NCBI GenBank assembly: GCA_026018925.1
Contig: JAKSZU010000004.1
Coordinates: 37,219,233 to 37,283,232, forward strand
DNA length: 64,000 bases
Direction: 5' to 3'
DNA from: Tupaia tana
Lineage: Eukaryota > Chordata > Mammalia > Scandentia > Tupaiidae
The notes below the pieces were generated by a model. It ran no database searches. It saw only the letters and a list, made by a program, of their open reading frames with translations, and had not been told where the DNA came from. Made by a program: the position numbers and the translations under genes. Positions 33,655 through 43,684 of this stretch are shown in pieces; positions within the stretch are counted from its first letter, which is position 1; every line of letters starts with the position of its first letter.

Positions 33655-33936
33655 GCCTCCAGGTTCTATGCTAGTTAAAACTCTATATCCTCATCAACAT
33701 TTGATATTGTCAGTCTTTTCTGTTTTTCATCATTCTCGTAAGTGTGCAATTGTATCTGTGGTTTTAATTTGCATTTCTCTGTGATTTTGAACATCTTTTC
33801 AAGTTCTTATTTTCTATATATACATATATATATCTTCTTTGATGAAGTGCTTTGAACACAGTTGGGCCTGAGTTAATAATTGTTCATACCAGGTGGTGGG
33901 TATAATGCTGAATTGTACTTTAAAAACAAGTCTGTG
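33655..33936 (-). mobile_element. LINE-1 fragment
   Basis: CTCATCAACATTTGATATTG, GGTTTTAATTTGCATTTCTC and GAACATCTTTTCAAGTTCTT are L1 ORF2 3'-end phrases read in reverse complement. Frame destroyed. Confidence 0.75.
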
Positions 33937-34190
33937 GGCCAGTCAGTGGCTTAGGCAGCTGGATGTCAGATGGCTCACTGTGTAGTTTGAATCCTGGATG
34001 TGGTGGCTTGTAAAACACACTGGGCACATGTGTGTGTATGCCCAAAATCTTAAAAGGAGAAATAAAGGAGAAGGGATTGTGGTATGACTATCCCTATGGA
34101 GAATGCTTTCTCACTTTCTTTCTCTCTCTCTCTTCTGGTGAGTGCACACATTCTCTAGGAAAAAAAAAATAAAAGAATAAAAAAGAATTA
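33937..34190 (+). mobile_element. tRNA-derived SINE, older; first of a tandem pair
   Basis: GGGCCAGTCAGTGGCTTAGG head, body CAAAATCTTAAAAGGAG, CT tract, A/T-rich tail AAAAAAAAAATAAAAGAATA. The next SINE begins within 10 bases in the same orientation. Confidence 0.82.
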
Positions 34191-34198
34191 AAAATAAG

Positions 34199-34441
34199 GG
34201 GCCAGGAGATAGTTTAGTGGTTAAGGTGATGGACTCCCACATGGCTGACCACGGTTTGAGTCCTGAACTCAGAGGCTTGAAAATCATCCTGGGCACATGC
34301 ATGTATGTGTCCAAAATCCCAGGAAGAAAATAGAGACGGTATTGCAGCATAGCCATCTCTCCAGGTGCTGATTTCTCACTTTTCCTCTTTCTGCTCTTTG
34401 CGGAAGCACACACCCACTATGACAAAAACCTAATAAATAAA
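34199..34441 (+). mobile_element. tRNA-derived SINE, older; second of a tandem pair
   Basis: GGGGCCAGGAGATAGTTTAG head, GGTTTGAGTCCTGA B-box region, and ACCTAATAAATAAATG tail. It differs enough from its neighbour to be an independent insertion, probably into the neighbour's A-tail. Confidence 0.85.
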
Positions 34442-35390
34442 TGTTTGTACAGCCTTGAAAAAGTTGGCATATTCCAGAACTTTATTAGATATGACTTCAA
34501 ACATCTTTTAGCCCATTGCTATCTTTCCATTCTTTTAACAATGTTTTTTTTTAAAGCACAAATTTTAAATTCTGTTGAAGTTCACATTATCAATATTTTT
34601 CTTTTGTGAACTGTGTTTTTGATACTACAGTTAAGAACACTTTGCCTCATCTAAAGTCACAAAACTTTCCTGTGTTCTAGAGGTTGTATAGCTTTCGTTT
34701 TTAAACGTAGGTCTGTGATCTATTTTTGTGCACTATGTAAAATAGGCATCAAACTTCTTTCTCGTATATCAGTTATTTTAGCACTATTTGGGGAAAAAAA
34801 TCATACTTTTCCCACAGATTTTTTTTGTATTCTCATAAAAAATCAGTTATTGTGTATATGTGGGCTATGTCTGGTTGCCCTATTCTGATCCACATATCTA
34901 GTTACCTATCTTGATGCTCCTCCCATACTTTTTCTTTTCTTTTTTTTTTTTTTTTTTGTAGAGGTTTTTTTTTTCCTATAGGGCGTGTGTGCTCGCCAGA
35001 AGACAGAGAAAGAGAGATAGAAAGCGAGAAATCACCCCCCCAGGGGGGATGGCCACGCCACAATCCCTTCTCCTCTACTCTCCTCTCAGGATCTTGGGCA
35101 TGCACGCACACATGCCCGGTGTGAGTTTAAGCCACCGGGTCCGGGACCCAATCCATGGTTGGCTACATGGGAGTCCAGTGACATAGCCATTACACTAACT
35201 GCTGGTCCCCACCTCCCATACAGTTTTGATTACTATAACTTTATTATTGGTCTTGAAATCACATGATGCTACTCCTCCAACTTTGCTCTTGTCTCTCAAC
35301 ATTGTTTAGGTATTCCAAGTCATTTGCATTTCCATTTGAATTTTAGAATCAAATCAACAGTTCCTACAAAATCTTGCTCAAGAAAGCCAC
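34442..35390 (-). mobile_element. LINE-1 ORF2 fragment, interrupted by a SINE
   Basis: Reverse-complement L1 ORF2 phrases in order: ATCTTTTAGCCCATTGCTAT, TTAAACGTAGGTCTGTGATC, AAATAGGCATCAAACTTCTT, CTGGTTGCCCTATTCTGATC and ACAGTTTTGATTACTATAAC. It is the continuation of the fragment at 33655. No frame is open. Confidence 0.82.
34929..35211 (-). mobile_element. Young tRNA-derived SINE with 10-bp target duplication
   Basis: CCTCCCATAC occurs at 34919-34928 and 35212-35221. Full-length, CpG-rich, with the CCCCCCCAGGGGGGAT palindrome region intact. Inserted into L1 ORF2 debris. Confidence 0.94.
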
Positions 35391-35968
35391 CGTGTTCCTC
35401 TCATATTCTTTCTCCCTCTGCAACACCCAGACTCTCTCAAGGCAATAAACTGGAGCCATGGGCTCAATGCTTTTATTTCTGATTTTTCAGGTATCAATGT
35501 TCCTCATTGCCTGATGCCCAGAGTCTTGAAAAACATTGTTAAATGTACTTTGTTGTTGTTTTTAGGGGGGCAGGAGTCCCCGTTAGTCCATCTTGGCTAG
35601 AAACAGACTGTGGTTACAATTTTTAATGTATTGGATTAACGTATTGAGTTATGTACTGATGAAATGACATGATGTCTGGACTTTGCTTAAATATACTCCT
35701 GACACCTGAAAGTGTGTGTGCCATAGATGAAACGCAACTGGGCTTACATTGAGTGATGAGTATAAGGTTGAATTTTATGGGAGGGACTTGGAATTGTTTT
35801 GACATAAGGATTATTAATGCCTGCTTAACTCACAAAATTATGGTGAGAATTAAATGTGAGCTTGAATGTAAAGTGCTTAGAACTTGAAGAGTAGCTATTA
35901 ATATAACATAGAAAAGGATTATATACAGAAGTCGGATTTAAAAAAAATTTCCATAAAAACTAATTTTA
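35391..35968. other. No gene; MIR 3' half at about 35810-35925
   Basis: ATTATGGTGAGAATTAAATG, AATGTAAAGTGCTTAGAACT and AGTAGCTATTAATA fit the 3' half of a forward MIR. The remaining DNA is unassigned. Confidence 0.55.
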
Positions 35969-36230
35969 GGGAACCAACAGTTAGAGTAATGGCTATGTCG
36001 CTGGACTCCCACGTAGTCGACCGCGGTTTGTGTCCTGGACCCGGTAGCTTAAAACTCACGCTAGGCGTGCGTGCGTGCATGCCCAAGATCCCGAGAGGAG
36101 AATGGAGGAGAAGGGATTGCGGCGTGACCATCCCCCCTGGGGGGTGATTTCTCGCTTTCTGTCTCTATGTCTCTCTCTGTCTGTCTGGCGAGTGCACGTG
36201 CCCTATAGCGAAAACCTCTCCAAAAAAAAA
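35969..36230 (+). mobile_element. Young tRNA-derived SINE with perfect 14-bp target duplication
   Basis: AAAAACTAATTTTA occurs at 35955-35968 and 36231-36244. Head GGAACCAACAGTTAGAGTAA, B-box region GGTTTGTGTCC (mutated), ending CCTATAGCGAAAACCTCTCC. Confidence 0.94.
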
Positions 36231-36247
36231 AAAAACTAATTTTAAAA

Positions 36248-36310
36248 ACAGCCTTTAACAAAAAAACAAAAAACAAAAACAGAAACAAAAACAAAAAAAC
36301 AGCCTTTAAC
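36248..36310 (+). repeat. A-rich tract flanked by 12-bp direct repeats
   Basis: ACAGCCTTTAAC is at 36248-36259 and again at 36299-36310. Between them are only 39 bases of A with scattered C and G. It looks like an insertion made of little more than an A-tail. Confidence 0.8.
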
Positions 36311-36409
36311 CAAGAATGGCTGCAGCAATCGTATCTGGGCCCGTTGAAATTCGGTTTGGACATTAGCTCCTACAGAAACCCTCCCAAATCCAACATTAGT
36401 TGGGGTGCC

Positions 36410-36575
36410 TTTTCTCAGAATTTCCCCAGCTCTCTGTCCCTTCTACTCCTAAAGCACTTACATATGACCTGGTAACTCCCCTGTATTCACCCATCTCCTA
36501 AGATTGCCTTCTATTCATCTCTGTATCCATTTTGCCTAGTTCACAGTGAACGCTCAACACATGCGTGTTGAACTG
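36410..36575 (+). repeat. L2 3' fragment
   Basis: CTACTCCTAAAGCACTTACA, TCATCTCTGTATCCATTTTG, CCTAGTTCACAGTGAACGCT and CGTGTTGAACTG follow the L2 3' terminus. Confidence 0.65.
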
Positions 36576-36830
36576 TTTGCACCGGCGTCTCACCTTCTAT
36601 GTGCACTTCGTCCCGGGTCTGTGCTCAGCCTGCCCTGGGTTAATGCTTTCCTGTTTGAGGGCCTTGACATTCAGTTTCTGCTTACGCACTTCCTGGCGCA
36701 CACTTGAAGCGGGGAGCCTTTCTTCTTCAATTGTATTACTGTGAAAGCTCTGTGTCTCTCCAATCCTTTCAAATACCTCTTTCCTGATATGATGACTTAT
36801 TTGGGCCAGGCAGCCAAAGCTCAGGGCAAC

Positions 36831-36833
<3 letters not shown>
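36576..36833. other. No recognised feature
   Basis: Unique-looking DNA leading into a long A run. Confidence 0.3.

Positions 36834-36890
<57 letters not shown>
36834..36890 (+). repeat. 57-base uninterrupted A run
   Basis: A pure A homopolymer. No SINE or L1 body precedes it (left flank CTCAGGGCAACAGT). It may be the tail of an unrecognised retrocopy or an expanded tract. Exact length in an assembly is uncertain. Confidence 0.95.
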
Positions 36891-36891
<1 letters not shown>

Positions 36892-37111
36892 ATGCACCAA
36901 GAGAGGGAGGAGGAGTGTGCTGCAGGAAGCAGAGACGCAGAGATGCTGCTTTCGGGCTGATTCAGAACCTCATGTCTTCTTAGTAAGTGCACAGGCAGAC
37001 CAGGGTGAAAACTTCAACCACAAAAACCAAAGACCCTAGAACTACAGAATGGTGGAAAGGTGCAATGAAATAATTGAGCCCTGTAGCTTGTTCAGATTTT
37101 CTTATGAGGAC

Positions 37112-37366
37112 TTTTTTTTTTTTTTTACTTTTTGCCAGAAGTTGCATGTGCTTGCCAGAGATAGAGAGACAGGAGTGAGGGGAAAGAACATCCCCTAATG
37201 GGAAATGGTCATGCTACAATTTCTTTTCCTCCATTTCTCCATCCTCTTGGGATACGGGGCATGTACACTTACCTGGCATCTTTTTCAAGCTTCAGGGACT
37301 GGGATTTGAACCACAATCAGCCATATTGGATCTGGCCCCCTTAACCACTAGGCCACAGAACTGGCC
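37112..37366 (-). mobile_element. tRNA-derived SINE, older subfamily
   Basis: T-run, TTTGCCAGAAGTTGCATGTG, GGGATTTGAACCACAATCAG (B-box region) and CCACTAGGCCACAGAACTGG head. Complete but diverged. Confidence 0.85.
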
Positions 37367-37398
37367 CAAGGATAACATTCTTAGAAACAGAACAAACT

Positions 37399-37668
37399 AG
37401 GCCAGCCAGTGGTGATGTGGTTAAGGCAACTGGATCCCAGATGACCAGGTGGTTCGAGTCCCAAATTCAGTGGCTTGAAAAACATGCCAGGCACATGCAT
37501 GCCCAAAAATCCCTGAAGAAGAGAGCAATGGAGGAGAAGATACTGAAGCATGACCCATTCCCCATGGGAGCTGTTTCTTGTTTTCCTTCTGTCTATCTGT
37601 GTCTCTCCAGCAGGCATACATGCCCTCTAACAAATTAAAAATTAAACAAAAATAAAAATAAAATAAAA
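37399..37668 (+). mobile_element. tRNA-derived SINE, older, with intact B-box core
   Basis: GGCCAGCCAGTGGTGATGTG head and GGTTCGAGTCCC B box. CT tract, then ACAAATTAAAAATTAAACAA tail. It is opposite in orientation to the SINE ending at 37366, so the two heads face each other 32 bases apart. Confidence 0.87.
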
Positions 37669-37744
37669 GCATTAAAATGTTCTGGTTGAAAGGGTTGGAA
37701 GAGACAGTCCCACTTTCACTCCATTTTTGCACCCACTCCAACCA

Positions 37745-37749
<5 letters not shown>

Positions 37750-37782
<33 letters not shown>
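37750..37782 (+). repeat. (CA)n microsatellite
   Basis: About 16 CA units, uninterrupted. Confidence 0.95.
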
Positions 37783-37783
<1 letters not shown>

Positions 37784-37854
37784 AACACACATGCGTACTT
37801 TAGCAGTAAGAAATGTCCCTAGATCCTTGAGGCAAGGCACAAGCACACAATTTG

Positions 37855-37970
37855 AATATTCCCACTTTGAGGAAAGTCATACAGGGATGTTGACTTTGGG
37901 ACTCAAACCTCAGAATTCCTGGTTTCTTGGCTTTGTGTTCATTAACTGATACTGTCACCCCTGACCAAAA
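37855..37970 (-). repeat. MIR head fragment
   Basis: GAAAGTCATACAGGGATGTT, GGGACTCAAACCTCAGAATT and GCTTTGTGTTCATTAACTGA fit the reverse MIR head. This underlies part of the 179-codon minus-strand open frame at 37800-38339. Confidence 0.55.
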
Positions 37971-38639
37971 CAACAGCAAGCACACTCTACAAATGCAAAT
38001 GCATTCTGGCCATACGAGCTGCAGAAATATTCTGTGCAGATCCAATATTATCAGAAGTGTTTCCGGGACACGTGATGCTTTCAGTAATGAATCTGAAACA
38101 TTTCTAGCTTGTCTCAGAAAGAAAAGGCTGCATGATATTCGATTGGGATGGTTTAAAAAGTTGAGTTGAAGATGGATCTTCTGCTTAGAAAGCCAGAAAG
38201 TTGTGAAGGTGTTTGCACATGTGTGTGAGAGTGGTTTTATAGCACCACCCTGTGGTACAAAGCTATACTTGTCACTAAAGCTCAGAAATGGTTCATATAT
38301 TCTTTTTTCATGTGTTAATCCAATCAACGAGTATGTCATCAGAACTTACAGTAGGTACAGGGCTGTAACAAGTGTTAATTACAAAAACCCATATACTGAT
38401 TTCAGAAAGATCTCTCTCCATGTTACTCATAGACATATCTAGTCTGCTGACTTTACTACCAAAAAGGTGAGCCAGGCCTCTAAAACAGTCTTTCAAAACA
38501 GATTCCCTTTCCTCCTTATTCTATGATCCAAAATGATTAAGTCATCCTAGAGCACAGGAAATAAAGATTTCAAACTCCAAACGTTCAGTGTGGACATTTC
38601 TGGGAAGGGGAGGGCTTCTTCTTCTTCTTCTTCTTTCTT
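37971..38639. other. No recognised feature
   Basis: Unique-looking DNA. Part of the 179-codon minus-strand open frame falls here, without a recognisable domain. A TTC-rich patch lies at 38617-38637. Confidence 0.35.
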
Positions 38640-38652
38640 TTTTACTTAACAT

Positions 38653-38699
<47 letters not shown>

Positions 38700-38882
38700 T
38701 TCTGAGACAGAGACATTCACAACAGGATTTTAGCATCACAACCCACCCTCAGTCTCAGCTGGCCTGGGTCACAGACACATGTAAGTGCACCCAGCATGTT
38801 CAGGGAAGTCTTGGGGGACGTGAACCCAGGATCTTGTCCATGCAGGTCCAGTTGCGTTACCTCTGTACTACCACCTAACCCT
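38640..38882 (-). mobile_element. SINE-B copy with expanded tail
   Basis: Minus-strand copy of the second family: (TTTA)n tail, CTGAGACAGAGACATTCACA, CAGTCTCAGCTGGCCTGGGT, TGTTCAGGGAAGTCTTGGG, GTGAACCCAGGATCTTGTCC and head CTCTGTACTACCACCTAACC. This is the clearest full-length example. Confidence 0.82.
38651..38702 (+). repeat. (ATTT)n microsatellite
   Basis: About 13 ATTT units formed from the SINE-B tail. Confidence 0.96.
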
Positions 38883-39961
38883 AAGAAAGGGAGGCTTTGC
38901 AAAATCTCTCCAGAAGATAACCACCCAGTCGTTAGCAGTCTGAAAATGCACATGTATGTGCTTTTTTTAGTTTTAGAAAGTGTGGCGTCTAGATGTGGGT
39001 CATTCCTGTGGTATTGAAGGGCGATTGCTGTGATAGAAGAGGATAGCCTATCACACTTTGCTGAAGAGGACAACCTGTGGATGTTCAGAATCCAAAAGGC
39101 TCAATTGGTAAATGCTTTTTTTCTCAGTTGATCATAACTCTATCTTGCAGGTACTGATCAAACCGAAGATGAAGGGAGTTCGTGTTTGTACACACGGCAC
39201 AGGTTAAAAAGGCATCTTTGCTAGACGTCCTGCATTACTTATATAGGCCAGACAGCCTGCTGCTAGAGAGCTCTTACTGTACTGTTGTTTTTAGAGTTTT
39301 TTCAGAGTCCTATTCACAGATAACCAGATAAACCTGAGAAGTTTCTTGGATTTTCATGATGGACTCTAAGCCTATTTTAGCTTTTCAGTTCCTGGAATAA
39401 TGTGAACAAGTCATTTCATCTCTCTGACCTTCATTTCTCTCATTGAGAAAAAGAGTTTGGAATGATTGGACATGGGTAATCAGAAGGTGTGTCCTCCTTC
39501 TGGAAAATGTGTGCAAAATTCCAGAGTGAAAGACAACCCAAACTCTGAGCCTGACATGGAAATCCTGCTTCATCAAAAAAGATGTGAATTTCAATTTCTG
39601 GTAAAATGGCTTACTAGTTACTCTGTAGGAACTTCCAGATAAAATACAATCAAATGGTAAATTACACAAACATAATAAACACGCTAATGCATTGCCACAC
39701 TTTTTAAAGTGAAGGGAAATTTCTAAAGAATGGAGATATGAATAAAGAGTAACAGTAACAGTGAAGTAAAACTTGAGCAGTGGTCAGTTACAGTGAGCAA
39801 AGGAGGGAGCCGTAAGGTGGGGTTGCCTGGAAGTGTTTACATCACTGTAATGGGCACCTTCAACATAGGTTCCTGGAGTTCTTGTAGATTTAATTCAATA
39901 TGATATAGTTCACAACTTAAAAATAAAACACACAAACCTTCCAGTACAAAAAAAAAATAAA
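38883..39961. other. No gene; MIR fragment at about 39385-39470
   Basis: GAACAAGTCATTTCATCTCT, CTGACCTTCATTTCTCTCAT at 39407-39446 fit a forward MIR centre. The rest is unassigned. Confidence 0.5.
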
Positions 39962-40004
39962 AGAAAGAAAGAAAGAAAGGAAGAAAGAAAGAAAGAAAGA
40001 AAGA
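39962..40004 (+). repeat. (GAAA)n microsatellite
   Basis: About ten tetranucleotide units with one GGAA variant. Confidence 0.95.
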
Positions 40005-40126
40005 ACACAAGGAATAAGAGAGAGACGGTAGAAATTTAAAAATGAAATATTTAAGTTATCAAAGACCAGCTTTTGGACTGATTTGATAAATAATGGAAAA
40101 TAACCATACATAAAAAGTGGAAAAGG

Positions 40127-40240
40127 GTCAATTAGGTGGCAGGATGATTAAGGTGCTAGGTTTTCATATGGCCAACTGCAGTTCAAGTCCTGGACTTGGT
40201 GACTTGAAAATTGCAACAAATAAACAGATACATAAATAAA
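40127..40240 (+). mobile_element. Short-form tRNA SINE, decayed
   Basis: GGGTCAATTAGGTGGCAGGA, GCAGTTCAAGTCCTGGACTT (B-box region) and then directly an A/T-rich tail with AAATAAACAGATACATAAAT. Head-only form. Confidence 0.7.
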
Positions 40241-40315
40241 TAATTTTTTCTTTTAAAAAAAAAGCTGAATATAAAAAGGGAGAAGGGATAAAAAAAATCA
40301 AGAAATGGTAGAATG

Positions 40316-40465
40316 GGGGCCAGCAGGTGGTGAGGTAATTAAAGTGCTGGACTTCCACATGGTCAACTGTGGTTTGAGTCTTGGACCTGGCAGCTTGCTT
40401 TCTCACTTTCACTCTCTCTGGTAAATTAAAACATAATAATAATAAATAAAATTAAATAAATATTT
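40316..40465 (+). mobile_element. Short-form tRNA SINE
   Basis: GGGGCCAGCAGGTGGTGAGG head, GGTTTGAGTCTTGGA B-box region, GGCAGCTTGCTTTCTCACTT junction, CTCTCTGGTAAATTAAAAC end and (AAT)n-like tail. A clear example of the bodyless form. Confidence 0.88.
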
Positions 40466-41257
40466 CTTTTAAGAAAATATTTGAAAAAAAGAAACAATTG
40501 CACAAGAAAACCAATAAGGCAGACATGAGAAAGAATCAGATAAAACTTGCAGTTTTCAGACACACACACAAATCTCAGTGCCTGAATGAAACAGTCAATT
40601 AAACAGAATTGGGGAGATAATCAGAGAGGTGTAAGATATAACTTGAATTAATTATTTATAATGCAAGCTGGAAATATAAAAGATCGTATAGATAGATAGA
40701 TGATCAAAAGACACAGATGATGAAAGTAAATTCTGATATACTAATTGATGTCACAGAAGTGAAAGTCTGTACACGTAGGAGGATGATTAAGAAGGTGGAT
40801 GCCATACAATTAGTTGAAATAATGATGATGGTGATGATGATGATGGTGATGATAAAAAGAAACACGGGATTCTGAAGTTGACAGCTAGCCTCACTGTTTT
40901 TAAAGCATGTCGCACAAGGAAAGGAGCTGATGAAACAAAAAAGAAGAAAATACACAAGAAGGCCACTACTATATGTAAGGTGGAAGTGGGTGGAATGGCC
41001 TTTGTGGGGAAACAAAGGAAACTTAAAAATATCCAGTCCGTAGTGATGGTCTCTGGAACAGAGGATCTTGAGTGCTTTGTATATTTTCTTTGTTTTCAAA
41101 AATTTCTACAGTAAACTGGTGGTAAGGTATATTGCTTAGGATTGTGGGCTGTATTTGCTTTGGAGGGGAAGGAACAATGACTTCCCTCTGCCCTTTTGGG
41201 TTATTTGGCTGGGCTACAAATTAATTGGCATAAGGCAGATTCAAACAAAAATTTTTA
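40466..41257. other. No gene; ATG/GTG-repeat patch at about 40824-40857
   Basis: AATGATGATGGTGATGATGA is low complexity. Otherwise unique-looking DNA with no supported exon. Confidence 0.4.
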
Positions 41258-41536
41258 ATAGAGATTTTTGCCATAGGGTGTGTGTGCTCGCTTGGGAAAT
41301 GGAGAGATGGTGAGAGTGAAAGTAAGAAATCACCCCCCAGGGGGGAAGGCAACGCAGCAATCCCTTTTCTTCTCTCCTGTCAGGATTTTGGGCACGTACC
41401 CGCACACGCGCGCGCGCGCGCGCGCACACACACACACGGCTGACATAAGTTTCAAATTTCCAGGTCCGGGACTCAAACCATGGTTGGCCATGCAAGAGTC
41501 CAGTGACTCAAGCACTGTGCCACCTGCTGTCCCCCC
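41258..41536 (-). mobile_element. tRNA-derived SINE with alternating CG/CA tract
   Basis: GAGATTTTTGCCATAGGGTG through AGGTCCGGGACTCAAACCAT to head CTGTGCCACCTGCTGTCCCC. At 41404-41438 the alternating purine-pyrimidine body has expanded to about ten CG steps followed by (CA)n. Confidence 0.88.
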
Positions 41537-41915
41537 TCAAATTCACAATTTTAATTATACATGCCATCCACGAGAAACAGGAAACTCAGAGGTCCAGATG
41601 ACTGCCGCTTATGTAGCATCCCGAGATACAGGAAAGAACAGGAGCTCGGAGTTTCTGGCGGGTAAGAGAAACGTATGTTGAATGAAGTTTGCCGTGTTGG
41701 AAAATGAGCACCTCACAGTGATACCAGTTGTCTTAGGGGCAGCCCTCTTACAGGTACACACAACTTTACTAATGAAAATGTCCTTTATAGAAGTACATTA
41801 TTTTTTGCAAAAGGGCATTTTTTCAGAACATCTCCCATGCCTGCAGTTTTTTAAAATAACCAGCTAATCATCAACAGGCCAAAGAGAAACATTGAAAGTG
41901 ACCTGTCCTCAGCCC
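41537..41915. other. No recognised feature
   Basis: Unique-looking DNA before the LTR element. Confidence 0.35.
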
Positions 41916-42228
41916 AACGGTTTCTTAAGGTTATTGTAACAATGTGCCACAAACTGGTGACTTGAAACAACAAAAATGTATTGTCCTCAGTTCCGAAGAC
42001 TGTGTTTATAATCAAGTTGTTGACAGTGCCATGCTGTCCTGAAGACTCCAAAGCAGTTACCCACTGTGCATCCAGGGCTGGATCTCACATGGCCAATTGT
42101 AGTTCAAGCCTTGGCCCCGGGTCACTTCAAAGAAATGCTGGGCTGGGCATATGTCCACACATGCCTCAAGTCTGATGGGATGAAGAAATGATGGAAAGAG
42201 AATCGTAGAGTGACCATGCCAATCAGAG

Positions 42229-42277
<49 letters not shown>

Positions 42278-42622
42278 GTGAGCACACCTTCCCACTGGCG
42301 ATAATAAAGAAAAACAAAAGACCCTAAGGGAGAGTCAGTTCCATGTCCTCATGTCTTTCTTTTAGCTTCTGGTGTTACTAGGAACCCCCCCAACTCTGCC
42401 TCCTCTGTCATCGCAAGGTAGTCTCCCTCAGTGTCTGGGTTTCTGTGTCTCTTTCCCTCTAATGAGGATGCCGGTCGTATTGGATTAGGGGCGCACTATA
42501 TTCCAGTATGACCTCATCTAAACTAATGACATTTGTGACAACCCCATTTCCAAATAAGCTCCCATGCTGAGGTTCTGGGAAGCCCATGAATTTGGGGGGA
42601 GGAGGGTACTATTTATTCCAGT
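41916..42622 (-). mobile_element. MLT1-type MaLR LTR, interrupted by a SINE
   Basis: Ancient ERVL-MaLR long terminal repeat in reverse orientation. It shows TATTGTAACAATGTGCCACA, AACTGGTGACTTGAAACAAC, CGGTCGTATTGGATTAGGGG, TATTCCAGTATGACCTCATC and GACAACCCCATTTCCAAATA in the family's order. It carries no gene. Insertion of the SINE at about 42060-42326 splits it. Confidence 0.85.
42060..42326 (+). mobile_element. tRNA-derived SINE inside the MLT1 LTR
   Basis: The head is decayed. GTAGTTCAAGCCTTGGCCCC (B-box region), TATGTCCACACATGCCTCAA, a pure (CT)n run at 42231-42276 and TTCCCACTGGCGATAATAAA end are present. Older subfamily. Confidence 0.75.
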
Positions 42623-42624
42623 AC

Positions 42625-42798
42625 ATGGGCCTTGGGTTTAGATCTTGCCTCGACCACCATTTAGATGCCTTAAGCTAGCTTTGGCTCCTTCCAACCATCT
42701 CTTTTCTCATCTGTGAAGACAAGTAAACCAACGCTGCAGGCCTTTTTATAAGGATTACTGCAGAGGGCTTAGCTTGTGCCTACTGCAGAGTAAGTACT
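42625..42798 (+). repeat. MIR
   Basis: TGGGTTTAGATCTTGCCTCG, AACCATCTCTTTTCTCATCT, AGGATTACTGCAGAGGGCTT and TGCAGAGTAAGTACTCAGCA in forward order, sitting between two LTR elements. Confidence 0.75.
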
Positions 42799-42810
42799 CA
42801 GCAGATGGAC

Positions 42811-43684
42811 AGAGTTCTCCAGAGAAGCAAAATCAATAAGCTAGAGAGATGAATGGTGAATGGATGGATAGATAGATGGGTCAACTGGTCAATTGGTAGA
42901 AAGGAGAGAAAATTTTTGGGGGATTGGCTTGTATAATTATGGAGGCTAAGGAGTTGTACAATCGGCCATGTGGAATATGGACACCCTGGGATACTGGTGG
43001 TATGGTTAAGTCTGAATCCAAAAACCTCAGGACCATGAAAGCCTATGTTGTAATTCTTAGTTTGAGGTCAAAGGCCTAAGAACCCAGAGGGAGTAGGGAG
43101 GAGCCGCTAGTGCAAGTCTTACAGTCCCAAGGCCAGAGAATGTGGGGTCCTGATGCCTAAGGACAAGAGAAAAAGAATATGTTCCAGTTCCAGAAGGGAA
43201 AATACATTTTTTAAGGCTTTTGCCATAAGGCGCATGTGCTTGCCAGAGAGAGAGGAGAGACAGAAAGAGGGAGATTGAGAAATCAGCCCCCTGGGGGATG
43301 GCCAAGCTATAATCCCTTCTCTTCCATTCTCCTCTCAGGACTCTGGGCAAGCACACACATTCACTTAGCATGATTTTCAAGCCACCAGGTCTGGGAATCG
43401 AATTGTGACTGGCTATGTGGGAATCCAGCCACCTTAACCACCACACCACCTGTTGGCCTCAAGAAAACACAATCTTTATTCTGACTTAAGGTCCATCTGA
43501 GCCACCAGCCAATTGTATGGTGTTCACCCAAATTGTGGGTAGCTCTTCGCCACTCAGTCTAACAACTCGCATGCCTGTCTCCTCTGGAAACACACTCATA
43601 GACACATGCAAAATTAATGCTTTATCAGCTCTCTAGGTATTTCTTAATCCAGTCCAATCGACACCTAAAATTAACCATCACATT
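42811..43684 (-). mobile_element. Second ancient LTR, interrupted by a SINE
   Basis: Reverse-oriented LTR. Left end AGAGTTCTCCAGAGAAGCAA, then GATTGGCTTGTATAATTATG, AAACACACTCATAGACACAT and right end CCTAAAATTAACCATCACA (TGTGATGGTTAATTTTAGG on the sense strand, a TG start). I recognise the common eutherian LTR but do not name its subfamily. No internal region or gene accompanies it. Confidence 0.7.
43202..43463 (-). mobile_element. tRNA-derived SINE inside the second LTR
   Basis: TTTTTTAAGGCTTTTGCCAT, GCCACCAGGTCTGGGAATCG and head CACCACACCACCTGTTGGCC. Complete, intermediate age. Confidence 0.87.

Noticed and set aside
36597..36992. 131-codon minus-strand frame
   Set aside because: It is held open by the A57 run translated as polyphenylalanine.
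37800..38339. 179-codon minus-strand frame
   Set aside because: Part of it is MIR sequence and a (CA)n tract lies next to it. The translation shows no domain and is cysteine-rich in an unstructured way, so a chance frame is more likely than a gene.
42231..42276. CRISPR-like or regulatory meaning for the pure CT run
   Set aside because: It is the CT-rich part of a SINE expanded as a simple repeat. No spaced repeats are present, and CRISPR arrays do not occur in mammalian genomes.
41916..43684. A complete endogenous retrovirus between the two LTR elements
   Set aside because: The two LTRs are different families, and only a MIR lies between them. No gag, pol or env sequence is present.
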